Below are positions 17,376 to 27,239 of a stretch of 47,021 nucleotides of DNA, piece after piece. The DNA is from Porticoccaceae bacterium. GTDB taxonomy: Bacteria > Pseudomonadota > Gammaproteobacteria > Pseudomonadales > Porticoccaceae. The stretch lies in NCBI GenBank assembly GCA_029254005.1, contig JAQWYJ010000127.1, forward strand, positions 1 to 47,021. The letters run 5' to 3'. Numbering within the stretch: the stretch's first letter is position 1; each line of letters starts with the position of its first letter. A model generated the notes under the pieces. That model was not told the origin of the DNA. It saw only the letters and a program-made list of their open reading frames with translations, and did not search any database. A program made the translations under genes and the position numbers.

Positions 17376-17930
17376 GTGTTGAAAACCTATGGTATCAGGC
17401 TAGTCATAGTAGCAACGTTGGCAGCGTTGAGTGCATGCACCGGAGCGCCTGATGGTGTGAGAGCTGTAGAAGGTTTTAAAGTGGAATCTTATCTTGGTCA
17501 GTGGTACGAAATTGCTCGACTGGATCATTCTTTTGAGCGCGACATGATCGGCGTTACTGCAGAGTATTCCCTTCGTGATGATGGTGGGCTGACCGTGCTT
17601 AACAGAGGTTTTAAAACTGATGCTCAGTTATGGAGTGATGCAGAAGGAAAGGCATTCTTTGTTGGAAAAAATGATACAGGTCACCTAAAGGTATCTTTTT
17701 TTGGACCTTTCTATGGATCCTATATTATTTTTGACGTGGGTAGGGAAGAAGAGGATTATCAATATGCATTTGTATCAGGCATGAATACTGATTACTTATG
17801 GTTGCTGTCACGAACACCCACGGTCAGTGATAAATTACTTTCTGATTTTAAATTACGCGCTACGGAACTTGGCTTTGATACAACCCAATTAATTATTGTC
17901 GATCAGAGTATTCATCAAAAAAACCGATAA
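17376..17930 (+). CDS. blc: Outer-membrane lipoprotein lipocalin (Blc type)
   Basis: A 184-residue bacterial lipocalin. A short signal sequence ends in the lipobox ALSAC with acylated Cys21. The lipocalin signature YLGQWYEIARLDHSFER follows, with the later strands GHLKVSFFGPFYGSY and DYLWLLSRTP, as in E. coli Blc, a membrane lipid-binding protein induced in stationary phase. The residues after Cys are TG, not Asp, so Lol sorting to the outer membrane is expected. GTG is the start, with AAGGAG nine bases upstream. It lies 6 bases after the MscS-type gene and 2 bases from the convergent csiV stop. Confidence 0.92.
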   Translation: MLKTYGIRLVIVATLAALSACTGAPDGVRAVEGFKVESYLGQWYEIARLDHSFERDMIGVTAEYSLRDDGGLTVLNRGFKTDAQLWSDAEGKAFFVGKNDTGHLKVSFFGPFYGSYIIFDVGREEEDYQYAFVSGMNTDYLWLLSRTPTVSDKLLSDFKLRATELGFDTTQLIIVDQSIHQKNR

Positions 17931-17932
17931 TA

Positions 17933-19207
17933 TTAATTGGACGTAGCATCCATTCTTTGCCTTATCTCGCCGTCGATTAAAGCGTCTGGAATGTTGATTG
18001 GCGTGGGTTGGTAAGGTTTTATCATCACAATAATGCCAATTTCAGGGTGGTCTAAGTAATACACTTTGTCTTCTTCAATACGTTTTTCTAGGTTGATTGG
18101 CCATACTTCCGCTACAGCATATTCCTGTTCGTGGTTTAGTAGATTTTGTTTTTCAGTCACAGGATCAAAAGACTGCAACATATAATTGTCACCAACGATA
18201 TCGATAACTTGATTAGTATTAACGACACTTTTTATAGGCCCAATTGCTGCCTGATTGATACTGTTTTGTTGTTTTCCCTCTGGTTCATGCTCAGTATTCC
18301 AGTCATCTAGATCCACAGGGTTATCATAATTGTCCGCCAAGGCTCCTTGATGTGGCGCATTTTTATAAAAAATTCTCCAGAGCAAGGGGCTATCTGTGGT
18401 TCTTATTAAGCTTGGTACCTTGGGTAGAGTTATAGCCTTGGTATTTTTAGTTTGTTCGTCAGTTGCAAATTTAATACGCCAGAGGTCTGATTGAAAATGT
18501 AGAAAACGAGATTTATAAAACCGCAAAGCTCCTTCAACTTCTGCACGATGATCCAGTTTATTGCCGGCATTGATTAGTACCCAAGGTTCCTCTGTATCTT
18601 GTTGTGCAACAAAACGCCAAGCTTCATGAAAAATAACGTTTTGACCTCTGCGTCGCAACACGCGAGCACTATCATTGAGGTCTCTGACACTTACATCCAG
18701 CATTTCGAAAGGGTTTTCATACTCAGGAGTATAGTCTTTCCTTATTTTTTCAAGTGACATTGTGTTATCAGTAATACTCCACTCCGCTTCTTCTGTAGCA
18801 ATGTTATCAGCAAGATCATTACCCAGCACAGGGTCTTGCACCCTTACAGTGGGTATTAAATTGGTAGTGTTGACAAGCTGATCTGTATTCGCCTCACCTG
18901 CTGCTGGCAACAGCGCACCTTCAATAGCATTTTTACGTTGTTCAGCTAACGCGTTTACATCAACAAGTCTAAGTAAAGATTTTGGGAATTGTAAGTCATA
19001 GTTTTGAGGAGGACGTTCCTCATCAGATCGTTTCTTTTGCTCAAAGATAATAACCTCAACCTGTTGCCAATGATCAGGTGGTTCGAATAATGACGATGGC
19101 ATCTGGTCTGATTCCTGTGCCAATGTTGGCTCCAAAATCAGAGCTGACAATAAAATAGCCATCCCTAGCGTTACACTTGTCATCGGCATTTTTTGAGTTA
19201 CTAGCAT
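17933..19207 (-). CDS. csiV: CsiV-family periplasmic protein
   Basis: A 424-residue exported protein with an N-terminal hydrophobic segment (about 9-28) and likely cleavage after LAQ or nearby. The start of the mature part, WQQVEVIIFEQ, is typical of the CsiV/DUF2803 family, often encoded beside mfd. In Vibrio cholerae CsiV is needed for cell-shape integrity and is tied to peptidoglycan assembly. A second family-like stretch is VLRRRGQNVIFHEAWRF. The gene follows mfd by 36 bases and is probably co-transcribed with it. Identification rests on family appearance and neighbourhood, not on a search. Confidence 0.72.
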   Translation of the reverse strand: MLVTQKMPMTSVTLGMAILLSALILEPTLAQESDQMPSSLFEPPDHWQQVEVIIFEQKKRSDEERPPQNYDLQFPKSLLRLVDVNALAEQRKNAIEGALLPAAGEANTDQLVNTTNLIPTVRVQDPVLGNDLADNIATEEAEWSITDNTMSLEKIRKDYTPEYENPFEMLDVSVRDLNDSARVLRRRGQNVIFHEAWRFVAQQDTEEPWVLINAGNKLDHRAEVEGALRFYKSRFLHFQSDLWRIKFATDEQTKNTKAITLPKVPSLIRTTDSPLLWRIFYKNAPHQGALADNYDNPVDLDDWNTEHEPEGKQQNSINQAAIGPIKSVVNTNQVIDIVGDNYMLQSFDPVTEKQNLLNHEQEYAVAEVWPINLEKRIEEDKVYYLDHPEIGIIVMIKPYQPTPINIPDALIDGEIRQRMDATSN

Positions 19208-19243
19208 TTGATGCCTATTTATTTAGATTTAACATTTCCCAGA

Positions 19244-22200
19244 TTAAGTTGCCGGCAACAACGTAGCGAGAATGTTGTGAACCGAAGCGAAGCGATCCTT
19301 AGGATCATCCATGTTCATAGTGAAACTCAATTGGTCATTATTTTGCAAGCGGAAAATGTCGGGATTGGACTGCACCATTTTAATAATAGTAATGGGTTCT
19401 ACAACAGTTTTTGGTGTAAATTGTAAGCGACCCCCGTTTGGGCCGGCTTCGATTTTCTTGAGGCCTAATCGTTCACCAATCTGTTTGATTTCAGTGATTT
19501 CAAATAGCGTTTTGGTCGGTGTTGGCAACAATCCAAATCGATCGATCATCTCGACCTGAAGTTCATGTAAATCTCTGCTGGTTTGACAGTCAGCTAAGCG
19601 CTTGTAAATAGTTAGACGCATATTGACATCGGGGAGATAATCATCAGGAATAAGTGCTGGAAGATGCATATTGACTTCAGTACCTTGTTCTAAAGCGGCT
19701 TGTAAATCAGGTTTGTCGCCATTGCGGATGGCGGTCACCGCTCGCTCCAGCATTTCCATGTAGAGAGTAAATCCAATAGCCTGAATATGGCCGCTTTGCT
19801 CTTCTCCAAGTAACTCTCCCGCGCCACGAATTTCCAGATCATTAGTGGCTAACGTGAATCCTGCTCCCAGTTGGTCAGCTGCGGAGATTGCCTGCAGACG
19901 CTTGGTGGCATCATTGGTTATCTTTCTTTCTTCGGGCAACATCAAGTATGCATAGGCCTGATGGTGTGATCGTCCGACACGGCCTCTAAGTTGGTGGAGC
20001 TGAGCTAAACCAAATTTGTCGGCGCGCTCAATGATAATAGTGTTAGCACTAGGTATATCGATACCTGTTTCAATTATTGTTGTACAAACTAACACATTAA
20101 ATCGTTGATGATAGAAATCTGACATTACGCTCTCAAGCTTGCGTTCACGCATTTGACCATGGGCGATATTGATTCGCGCTTCAGGAACCAAAGTGGCTAA
20201 TTCATCAGCGACGCGCTGAATACTTTTGACATCATTATGTAAAAAGTAGGCTTGCCCACCGCGTAAAATTTCGCGAAGTAAGGCTTCTCTGATAACTCTA
20301 GGTTCTTGTTTTCGAACAAAAGTTTTTACCGACAGCCGCTTTGCAGGAGGAGTGGCGATTATAGATAGGTCTCGAATACTATGCATTGACATATTTAGCG
20401 TTCGAGGTATGGGGGTAGCTGTCATAGCTAAAATGTCCACTTCACTGCGTAATGATTTAATCTTTTCTTTTTGCCTCACACCAAATCGATGTTCTTCATC
20501 AATAATCATCAGACCGAGGTTTTTAAACTGGATATTGGCATGCAATAACTTGTGTGTGCTGATTAATATATCAACTTTTCCTGACTCAACGTCTTGGATT
20601 GTCTTATCCTGTTGTTTTCCGGTACTAAATCTTGATAATTCACCAATAGTAACAGGCCAATTAGAGAATCTATCTCGAAAATTTTCTAAATGCTGATGAG
20701 CAAGAAGGGTGGTAGGAACCAATATGACAACCTGTTTACCACTGCTAACGACGATAAAGGCTGCTCGCATTGCCACTTCGGTTTTACCAAAGCCAACATC
20801 GCCGCACACTAGCCGATCCATTGGCTGTGGGCTCAATAAATCTTTTCGCACAGCATTTATCGCATCTTGTTGATCGGCAGTTTCTTCAAAGGAAAAGTCA
20901 CTACTAAAGCTTGTATAGTCCTGTTCATTTTCGTCACAAGCAAAACCCCTTTTAGCGGCGCGACGGGAGTATATATCTAGAAGTTCTACTGCAGTATCCC
21001 GAACTTGTTTTGCCGCTGTTTTTTTGGCTTTTTCCCATCTGTCGCTACCAAGATGATTGAGGGGAGCCACAACTTGGTCACCGCCGCCGAAGCGACTAAT
21101 TAGATGGAGTGAGGACACCGGAACATACAACTTAGCGTCTTTGGCGTACGTTAACATTAGAAATTCTTGCGATGTTCTATCAACTTCTAATGTGATCAAT
21201 CCTTGATATCGGCCCACACCATGCTCAATATGAACAACAGGCGCATTTATTTTTAACTCCGCTAGACTTCTAAAAACATAATCTGGCGATTCGGATACTT
21301 TGGAACGTCTGCGCCGCTGCATTACTTGTTGTCCGAAGAGCTCTCCTTCGGTGATAAGGCATATGTTGGCGCTGGGACTGAAAATGCCCTGATCTAGGGG
21401 GTGTACGATAATGCAGTGGAGTTTTGTAGAAAGTAAAAATTCATCCCAGCTGGCTACTTCGAAGGGTGTTATTTCGATACTTGTAAGTAGTTCCAGTAAC
21501 ACCTCTTGTCGACCGGCAGATTCGGCGCAAAATAGTATTCTTTTAGCGCTTTCCTGGTTTTTATTTTCACTGATAAAAGCTGATAGTTTGGCCAAGGGCG
21601 ATGTTTGTTTTGCGTTAATAGTAACATCTGGAACAGGATATATCTGCGGATCATCGTCTTCTATCAATCGGTTTTTTGAGCTTTCCAAGATGGTACGTTG
21701 GAACTGCTTAATACTCTGAAAGGTACGGTCTACGGGTAAGAATAATGCACCAGGCTTGAGTATGGGGCGTTCTGGATCAATACAATATTCATCATAGCGG
21801 TAATTAATGTCCCCCCAAAATTGCTCAGCGGCAGTTTCAATGCCATCGTCGGTGAACAATTGAGTATTGCTAGGTAAATAGTCAAACAGAGTCGCAGTTT
21901 GGTCAAAAAATAAACTCAGATAATACTCAATGCCCTGTGGTGCTATGCCATCTTTTACATCTCTATAAACAGGGCATTTTTCAGGGTTATGATCAAAAGT
22001 ATCATGCCAATTATTAAGAAATTGGTTGATAGCGTGTTTGTCCATCGGAAATTCTTTTGCAGGAAGTAAGTCAATTTGATCAACTGTCTGCAATGTACGT
22101 TGAGATTCAGGGTCGAAAAGGCGAAGAGACTCTATATCATCATCAAGCAGGTCCATTCTAAATGGCGTCTTGGCACCCATTGGAAAGATATCAATAATTG

Positions 22201-22705
22201 ATCCTCGAAAGGCAAACTCGCCATGTTCAAAAACAGTCTCTACTCTTTTGTAGCCCGCCAGACTCAGCTGACTTAATAGTTGTTCTCGATCTAATTGTGC
22301 TCCAACACAATAGCTAAATGTCCGTGAGGATACGAAATCAACCGGTGCGATTCTGTGCATTAGGGTTGCAATAGGAACTAAAAGAATGCCTTGAGCGGTA
22401 TGCGGTAATTTTGATAGCGCAAGTAATCGAGCGGAGACAATGTCTTGGTGGGGAGAAAACATGTCATAAGGTAGCGTTTCCCAGTCTGGAAAGCTAAAAA
22501 CTGGAAGATTTTTTTGATTAGAAAAAAATTGTATTGCTCTACTTTGGATTGCGGCCTGTTGCGCAGATTTTGTGATAAACACTGTTAGGCCTTTGTGCTT
22601 GCTAGCGGCTTCGGCTACAGCTAATGATTTTCCTGCTTCATGCAAGCCGGTCCATTTTTGTTTTTCGCCAGGTAGTGAGGTAGCGTGATGGTGAAAAGTG
22701 GTCAT
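19244..22705 (-). CDS. mfd: Transcription-repair coupling factor Mfd
   Basis: A 1153-residue DNA translocase that removes RNA polymerase stalled at lesions and recruits UvrA. The N-terminal UvrB-like part (to about 350) is followed by the RNA-polymerase-interacting domain with the typical PVVHIEHGVGRYQGL sequence. The RecG-like helicase carries Walker A GDVGFGKTE (about 634), the DEEHRFGV box (about 733) and motif VI HQLRGRVGRS. The C-terminal TRCF domain (LPDDYLPDV-like, here LIPDDYLPDVNMRL) ends the protein. The length matches E. coli Mfd (1148). It is divergent from the gap gene, with csiV downstream. Confidence 0.97.
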   Translation of the reverse strand: MTTFHHHATSLPGEKQKWTGLHEAGKSLAVAEAASKHKGLTVFITKSAQQAAIQSRAIQFFSNQKNLPVFSFPDWETLPYDMFSPHQDIVSARLLALSKLPHTAQGILLVPIATLMHRIAPVDFVSSRTFSYCVGAQLDREQLLSQLSLAGYKRVETVFEHGEFAFRGSIIDIFPMGAKTPFRMDLLDDDIESLRLFDPESQRTLQTVDQIDLLPAKEFPMDKHAINQFLNNWHDTFDHNPEKCPVYRDVKDGIAPQGIEYYLSLFFDQTATLFDYLPSNTQLFTDDGIETAAEQFWGDINYRYDEYCIDPERPILKPGALFLPVDRTFQSIKQFQRTILESSKNRLIEDDDPQIYPVPDVTINAKQTSPLAKLSAFISENKNQESAKRILFCAESAGRQEVLLELLTSIEITPFEVASWDEFLLSTKLHCIIVHPLDQGIFSPSANICLITEGELFGQQVMQRRRRSKVSESPDYVFRSLAELKINAPVVHIEHGVGRYQGLITLEVDRTSQEFLMLTYAKDAKLYVPVSSLHLISRFGGGDQVVAPLNHLGSDRWEKAKKTAAKQVRDTAVELLDIYSRRAAKRGFACDENEQDYTSFSSDFSFEETADQQDAINAVRKDLLSPQPMDRLVCGDVGFGKTEVAMRAAFIVVSSGKQVVILVPTTLLAHQHLENFRDRFSNWPVTIGELSRFSTGKQQDKTIQDVESGKVDILISTHKLLHANIQFKNLGLMIIDEEHRFGVRQKEKIKSLRSEVDILAMTATPIPRTLNMSMHSIRDLSIIATPPAKRLSVKTFVRKQEPRVIREALLREILRGGQAYFLHNDVKSIQRVADELATLVPEARINIAHGQMRERKLESVMSDFYHQRFNVLVCTTIIETGIDIPSANTIIIERADKFGLAQLHQLRGRVGRSHHQAYAYLMLPEERKITNDATKRLQAISAADQLGAGFTLATNDLEIRGAGELLGEEQSGHIQAIGFTLYMEMLERAVTAIRNGDKPDLQAALEQGTEVNMHLPALIPDDYLPDVNMRLTIYKRLADCQTSRDLHELQVEMIDRFGLLPTPTKTLFEITEIKQIGERLGLKKIEAGPNGGRLQFTPKTVVEPITIIKMVQSNPDIFRLQNNDQLSFTMNMDDPKDRFASVHNILATLLPAT

Positions 22706-22894
22706 GATAGTCTAAAATTTCTCTTTGAGTGCGGCGCGGCGCGCTATTCTACTGCGCCCAGCGTATTATTTGTAAAAATAATGTAAATACACCTAGATTA
22801 CGTTGACTTTGGTTGCCTGTATCAATTTGGTGCAGGATAATAAGCAAGTATCACTGAACATGAATTTCAATATTAACTTTAAAGGATTTAGCCT

Positions 22895-24355
22895 GTGGAA
22901 GAGCAAAAAAGACCTTTACCCGCCGACTTTTTCAAAGATTGGAAAGATCGAGAAGCACTAGCAGAAGGAATGATTCCGCTAATTGGTAAATTGTATCGAC
23001 AAGATAATATATCGACTTATATGTACGGCAATAGCATGGTCAACAAGTCTGTTACAGATTTAATGCAGTCACATCGCTTTGTACGACAGGTAGAGCACAA
23101 TGAAATTTCCGAATTTGATACTTTTCCCATATTGGAGGGTATCTCTAAGATGCAACTGGGCCCGGCGCATCTTGATTTGGGTAAAATGGTAGTGAAATTT
23201 CAAAATGAGGGCAATGGACAGACGATTGAAGCGTTTTTACGTAAAGAATTGGGCGATATCATTGGCTCTTCGAGAAAACCATTGCCCCAACCTCAGGATG
23301 TTGTGCTTTATGGATTTGGTCGAATTGGTCGACTGGTTGCTCGTATACTTGTCGATAAGGCGGGCGGCGGCGATGTCTTGCGTTTGCGAGCTATTGTCAT
23401 TCGTAAAGGTAAGTTAGACCATGATCTGGAAAAACGAGCCGCTTTGTTGCGCAGAGACTCCGTTCATGGGCCATTTAAAGGGACGGTCAGGGTTTTGGAG
23501 TCTGAAAGTACTCTGGTAGTTAACGGTAATCCCATAAAGGTTATCTATGCTAACTCGCCTGCTGAAATTGACTATACAGAGTATGGCATCAATAATGCCT
23601 TGGTGGTTGATAATACTGGCGTCTGGAAGGATACCCAGGGTCTTAGTGGCCATCTGAGGCCTGGCGCCTCTAAGGTATTGCTGACAGCGCCAGCTGGTGA
23701 TGATATTCCTAATATTGTTTATGGGGTTAATCATCAACAAATAACTGAGGATCGGCAAATTATTTCGGCAGCGTCTTGCACAACGAATGCAATCGTCCCG
23801 GTGTTGAAATGTTTACTTGACGAGTTTGGAATTAGCAGTGGTCATGTGGAAACGGTTCACGCTTACACTAACGATCAGAACTTAATTGATAATTATCACA
23901 AGGGCGGCCGCAGAGGCCGGAGTGCTGCGCTAAATATGGTGCTGACCTCAACAGGGGCAGCTAAGGCGGTTTCCAAGGTCATTCCTGAACTTAAAGGCAA
24001 ACTGACAGGTAACGCGATTAGAGTGCCGACACCGAATGTTTCTATGGCTATTCTTAACTTGCAATTAGGTAGAGATACTAGCGCAGATGAACTTAATGAG
24101 TTCTTACGGCAAAAAGCTCTGCATTCTAGTATGCAACAGCAGATAGGCTATACAGCATCAACTGAGGCGGTATCAACAGATTTTGTTGGTTCTCGTCAGG
24201 CCTGCGTTGTAGATGCTCAGGCGACCATCGTGGACGGTCGTAGCTGTGTTCTCTATTGCTGGTATGACAATGAGTTTGGTTATAGCTGTCAGGTGGTAAG
24301 GTGTTTGGAAAAATTTGCCGGTGTTATTTGGCCAATATACCCCAAAGATGCATAG
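22895..24355 (+). CDS. gap: Glyceraldehyde-3-phosphate dehydrogenase, long form
   Basis: A 486-residue GAPDH interconverting glyceraldehyde-3-phosphate and 1,3-bisphosphoglycerate. The catalytic part has the Rossmann motif YGFGRIGRLVARIL (139-152), active-site Cys295 in SAASCTTNAIVP, His322 in VHAYTNDQ, and CWYDNEFGYSCQVVR. About 130 extra N-terminal residues precede the Rossmann fold, containing FKDWKDREALAEGMIPLIGKL; this long type is also known beside mfd in pseudomonads. The start is GTG with AAAGGA nine bases upstream. It is monocistronic, ended by a strong terminator. Cofactor preference cannot be read with confidence. Confidence 0.93.
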   Translation: MEEQKRPLPADFFKDWKDREALAEGMIPLIGKLYRQDNISTYMYGNSMVNKSVTDLMQSHRFVRQVEHNEISEFDTFPILEGISKMQLGPAHLDLGKMVVKFQNEGNGQTIEAFLRKELGDIIGSSRKPLPQPQDVVLYGFGRIGRLVARILVDKAGGGDVLRLRAIVIRKGKLDHDLEKRAALLRRDSVHGPFKGTVRVLESESTLVVNGNPIKVIYANSPAEIDYTEYGINNALVVDNTGVWKDTQGLSGHLRPGASKVLLTAPAGDDIPNIVYGVNHQQITEDRQIISAASCTTNAIVPVLKCLLDEFGISSGHVETVHAYTNDQNLIDNYHKGGRRGRSAALNMVLTSTGAAKAVSKVIPELKGKLTGNAIRVPTPNVSMAILNLQLGRDTSADELNEFLRQKALHSSMQQQIGYTASTEAVSTDFVGSRQACVVDAQATIVDGRSCVLYCWYDNEFGYSCQVVRCLEKFAGVIWPIYPKDA

Positions 24356-24377
24356 TCCGAATCTAAAGTGACGCCGT

Positions 24378-24404
24378 AAAAAAACCCAGGAAACTGGGTT
24401 TTTT
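24378..24404 (+). terminator. Strong intrinsic terminator after gap
   Basis: CCCAG-GAAA-CTGGG (24385-24398) with seven A before and six T after forms an 11-bp stem closed by a stable GNRA-type loop, 22 bases after the gap stop codon. Confidence 0.95.
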
Positions 24405-24500
24405 CATTGATACTTGTCGCACTTGCCCCGGATCCTTAAGTTTAAGTTCAGAGGATATTTTTCCCTGACACTTTTATTTGTGCTTTGTCTCTATATAGAC

Positions 24501-24529
24501 TGGTATCGTAGCCCTTAGCCTATTATAAT
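24501..24529 (+). promoter_or_regulatory. Candidate promoter for the nqr operon
   Basis: A perfect TATAAT stands at 24524-24529, with a poor -35-like TGGTAT 17 bases upstream. The weak -35 would imply an activator or low basal strength. It would leave a leader of about 160 bases before nqrA. Confidence 0.35.
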
Positions 24530-24625
24530 CGCGCGCACAACTCCTTGACCCAGAATGCCGCTTTTTTGCCGTTTTTTTCTCCGGCGCTCAGTGGAACGTT
24601 GTTAGTTTAGGAACAGCATCGAGAT

Positions 24626-24659
24626 GTTGTTGACGCAGTTGTTGACGCAGTTGTTGACA
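24626..24659 (+). repeat. Three 12-base direct repeats ending in TTGACA
   Basis: GTTGTTGACGCA occurs at 24626-24637 and 24638-24649, then GTTGTTGACA at 24650-24659. The spacing is just over one helical turn. The last unit forms a consensus -35 hexamer, but no good -10 lies 16-18 bases after it. Confidence 0.8.
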
Positions 24660-24697
24660 TAAAGCCCTCACAAAAGAATAGAAATTGGTGTTTCTCT

Positions 24698-26038
24698 ATG
24701 ATTAAAGTACGTCGCGGTTTAGATCTTCCGATAGCGGGTATCCCTGATCAAGTCATCGATGATGGACCTATCATCAGTCAGGTTGGACTGGTGGGTTCAG
24801 ATTACCATGGTATGAAACCAACGATGGCAGTAAGAGAAGGCGATCTGGTTAAGTTGGGACAGCTGCTTTTTACCGATAAGAAAAATCCAGCTGCGAGATA
24901 CACATCCCCTGCTGCAGGCAAGGTTGTTTCTATTAATCGTGGCGAGCGACGGATTTTTCAGTCGATTACGATTGATGTGGATGGTGAAGAATCTGAGGTT
25001 TTTCCAACATTTAAAGTCTCTGAGTTATCAGCGTTAGAGCCTCAACAGGTAGTCGAGAATTTAGTCCACGCAGGTCTGTGGGTGGCATTGCGAACTAGGC
25101 CATTCTCTAAAGTACCTTTGGCAGATACCCAACCTGCGTCTATTTTTGTTACAGCTATGGATACAAATCCTTTGGCGGCCGATCCAACGGTGATCATTGC
25201 TAATCGATCAGAGGATTTTGCTAATGGGTTAACCATTTTGACGCGCTTGACTGAAGGCCCGGTAAATCTTTGCGCCGCACCTGAAGTTGCTATCCCTGGA
25301 TCAGAAATCGATGGTGTCCGAGAGATCAATTTTAGCGGTCCTCATCCGGCGGGATTGGTTGGCACGCACATTCACTACGTCGATCCCGTTAGCACAACTA
25401 AAACAGTATGGACGATAGGTTATCAAGACGTCATTGCGATTGGACATTTGTTTACCACCGGGAATATAGACACGCAAAGGGTAATCTCTTTGGCCGGTCC
25501 GCAGGTAAATAAACCCCGGTTAGTATCAACACGCTTGGGCGCAAATATTAACCAGTTGGTGATCGGTGAGTTAGTGAATGACGACAACAGAGTTATTTCT
25601 GGTTCAGTATTATCTGGGCGTTGTTCAGCATCAGTCTTCGCTTTTTTAGGACGATATCACAATCAAATCTCCGTCATTAAAGAAGGGCGTGAACGTCAAC
25701 CGCTTCACTACCTACGATTGGGTTTTGATAAGCATTCCGCGCTGCCAGCTTTCGCTTCTTCCTTAACCAAAAAGCTTTTCAATATGACCACCAGTACTAA
25801 TGGTAGCGAGAGAGCCATGGTTCCTGTTGGTGGTTATGAAAGGGTCACTGCTCTGGATATTCTGCCTATCCAGTTATTGCGCTCACTCATTGTTGGTGAT
25901 ACTCAAATGGCGCAAAATCTGGGTTGTCTAGAATTGGATGAGGATGACATGGGCCTATATACCTACGTTTGTGTGGGCAAACATGAATACGGACGCATCC
26001 TACGTGATAATTTGATTAAAATAGAAAAGGAGGGTTAA
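24698..26038 (+). CDS. nqrA: Na+-NQR subunit A
   Basis: A 446-residue soluble subunit of the Na+-translocating NADH:ubiquinone oxidoreductase, placed on the cytoplasmic side and linked to quinone binding. It begins [14 protein letters not shown], the usual family start, and includes [16 protein letters not shown] and the C-terminal [23 protein letters not shown]. It is the first gene of the nqr operon; nqrB follows by 4 bases. The start is ATG with a weak ribosome site (GGTG). Confidence 0.96.
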   Translation: MIKVRRGLDLPIAGIPDQVIDDGPIISQVGLVGSDYHGMKPTMAVREGDLVKLGQLLFTDKKNPAARYTSPAAGKVVSINRGERRIFQSITIDVDGEESEVFPTFKVSELSALEPQQVVENLVHAGLWVALRTRPFSKVPLADTQPASIFVTAMDTNPLAADPTVIIANRSEDFANGLTILTRLTEGPVNLCAAPEVAIPGSEIDGVREINFSGPHPAGLVGTHIHYVDPVSTTKTVWTIGYQDVIAIGHLFTTGNIDTQRVISLAGPQVNKPRLVSTRLGANINQLVIGELVNDDNRVISGSVLSGRCSASVFAFLGRYHNQISVIKEGRERQPLHYLRLGFDKHSALPAFASSLTKKLFNMTTSTNGSERAMVPVGGYERVTALDILPIQLLRSLIVGDTQMAQNLGCLELDEDDMGLYTYVCVGKHEYGRILRDNLIKIEKEG

Positions 26039-26042
26039 GCCT

Positions 26043-27239
26043 TTGTTACGCAAGTTATTTGACAAGTACGAACCGCATTTTCACGACGGTGGGAAATGGG
26101 ACAAATTTTATGCTTTGTATGAAGCTGTAGATACGGCTTTATTTAAGCCTGCAGATACAACCAAAAATAGCTCCCATGTACGCGACAGTATTGATCTGAA
26201 GCGCGTTATGATCACTGTCTGGATCGCTACATTTCCAGTTATATTTTTCGGCATGTGGAATGTTGGTTTTCAGGCTAACACCATCATGGCTGAAATGGGA
26301 ATGGTGTCTCAAGAAGGACTCAGAGGCATGTTTATTGGTCTGTTAGCAGGATATGACGCCGGCAGCATATGGGATAATATTATTCACGGTGCGGCTTATT
26401 TCTTGCCTATCTACATAACTACCTTTGTTGTTGGTATTTTCTGGGAAGTATTGTTTGCCAGTATCCGCGGGCATGAGGTGAACGAAGGTGCGTTTGTTAC
26501 CACCATATTATTTGCCTTGTGTTGTCCTCCCGATTTACCTTTGTGGATGGTCGCATTTGGTATTAGTTTTGGTATCGTTATTGGGAAAGAAGTTTTTGGT
26601 GGTACTGGGAAAAACTTTTTAAATCCAGCCTTGACTGGTCGAGTTTTCTTATATTTTGCTTATCCTGCTTACATGAGTGGTGACGCGGTTTGGACCGCAG
26701 TGGACGGATATACTGGCGCAACTATGTTGTCGGTGGCCGCTACTGAAGGTGTTGTTGCTATGTCTCAGGGAGCTACTTGGCTACAGTCTTTTTTCGGTAC
26801 AATTCAAGGGTCAATAGGTGAAACGTCGACATTGGCTATTTTAATGGGCGGTGCCTTACTGTTAGCGACGAAAATCGCCTCCTGGCGTATTATTACTGGT
26901 GTTCTTGTGGGTTCAGCCCTGTTATCGAGTCTCTTTAATACAATCGATTCAACAAATCCAATGTTTGCGATGCCTTTCTATTGGCATTGGGTGATTGGTG
27001 GGTTTGCTTTTGGAGCTATCTTCATGGCGACTGATCCCGTATCTGCTGCAATGACCAACAATGGTAAATTCTGGTACGGCATATTGATCGGGGTTATGGT
27101 TATCTTAATTCGAGTTGTCAATCCAGCTTTTCCTGAGGGCATGATGTTGGCTATTCTATTTGCTAATTTGTTTGCACCTCTAATTGATCATTTTGTGGTT
27201 AATGCAAACATAAAAAGGAGATTAGCTCGTGGCCAGTGA
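26043..27239 (+). CDS. nqrB: Na+-NQR subunit B, covalent FMN carrier
   Basis: A 398-residue integral membrane subunit with about ten hydrophobic helices. The FMN attachment site is Thr227 in DGYTGATML, where the common S-G-A-T is T-G-A-T, still within the flavinylation consensus. Other family markers are [30 protein letters not shown] and [11 protein letters not shown]. It forms part of the sodium pathway and holds riboflavin in known enzymes. The start is TTG, 8 bases after AAGGAGGG, one of the strongest ribosome sites in the window. Its 3' end overlaps nqrC by 11 bases. Confidence 0.96.
   Translation: MLRKLFDKYEPHFHDGGKWDKFYALYEAVDTALFKPADTTKNSSHVRDSIDLKRVMITVWIATFPVIFFGMWNVGFQANTIMAEMGMVSQEGLRGMFIGLLAGYDAGSIWDNIIHGAAYFLPIYITTFVVGIFWEVLFASIRGHEVNEGAFVTTILFALCCPPDLPLWMVAFGISFGIVIGKEVFGGTGKNFLNPALTGRVFLYFAYPAYMSGDAVWTAVDGYTGATMLSVAATEGVVAMSQGATWLQSFFGTIQGSIGETSTLAILMGGALLLATKIASWRIITGVLVGSALLSSLFNTIDSTNPMFAMPFYWHWVIGGFAFGAIFMATDPVSAAMTNNGKFWYGILIGVMVILIRVVNPAFPEGMMLAILFANLFAPLIDHFVVNANIKRRLARGQ

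Larger units (their letters stand above)
24405..24697 (+). other. Leader and control region before nqrA
   Basis: This gene-free stretch contains a -10-like TATAAT (24524-24529), short T runs (24561-24587), three 12-base direct repeats (24626-24659) and the TTGACA that closes the third. No ORF with a convincing ribosome site was seen. Confidence 0.6.

Noticed and set aside
24654-24689. TTGACA as the -35 of the main nqr promoter
   Set aside because: No acceptable -10 hexamer lies 16-18 bases downstream; the sequence there (AATAGA) is poor, and the ATG would follow too closely for a usual leader.
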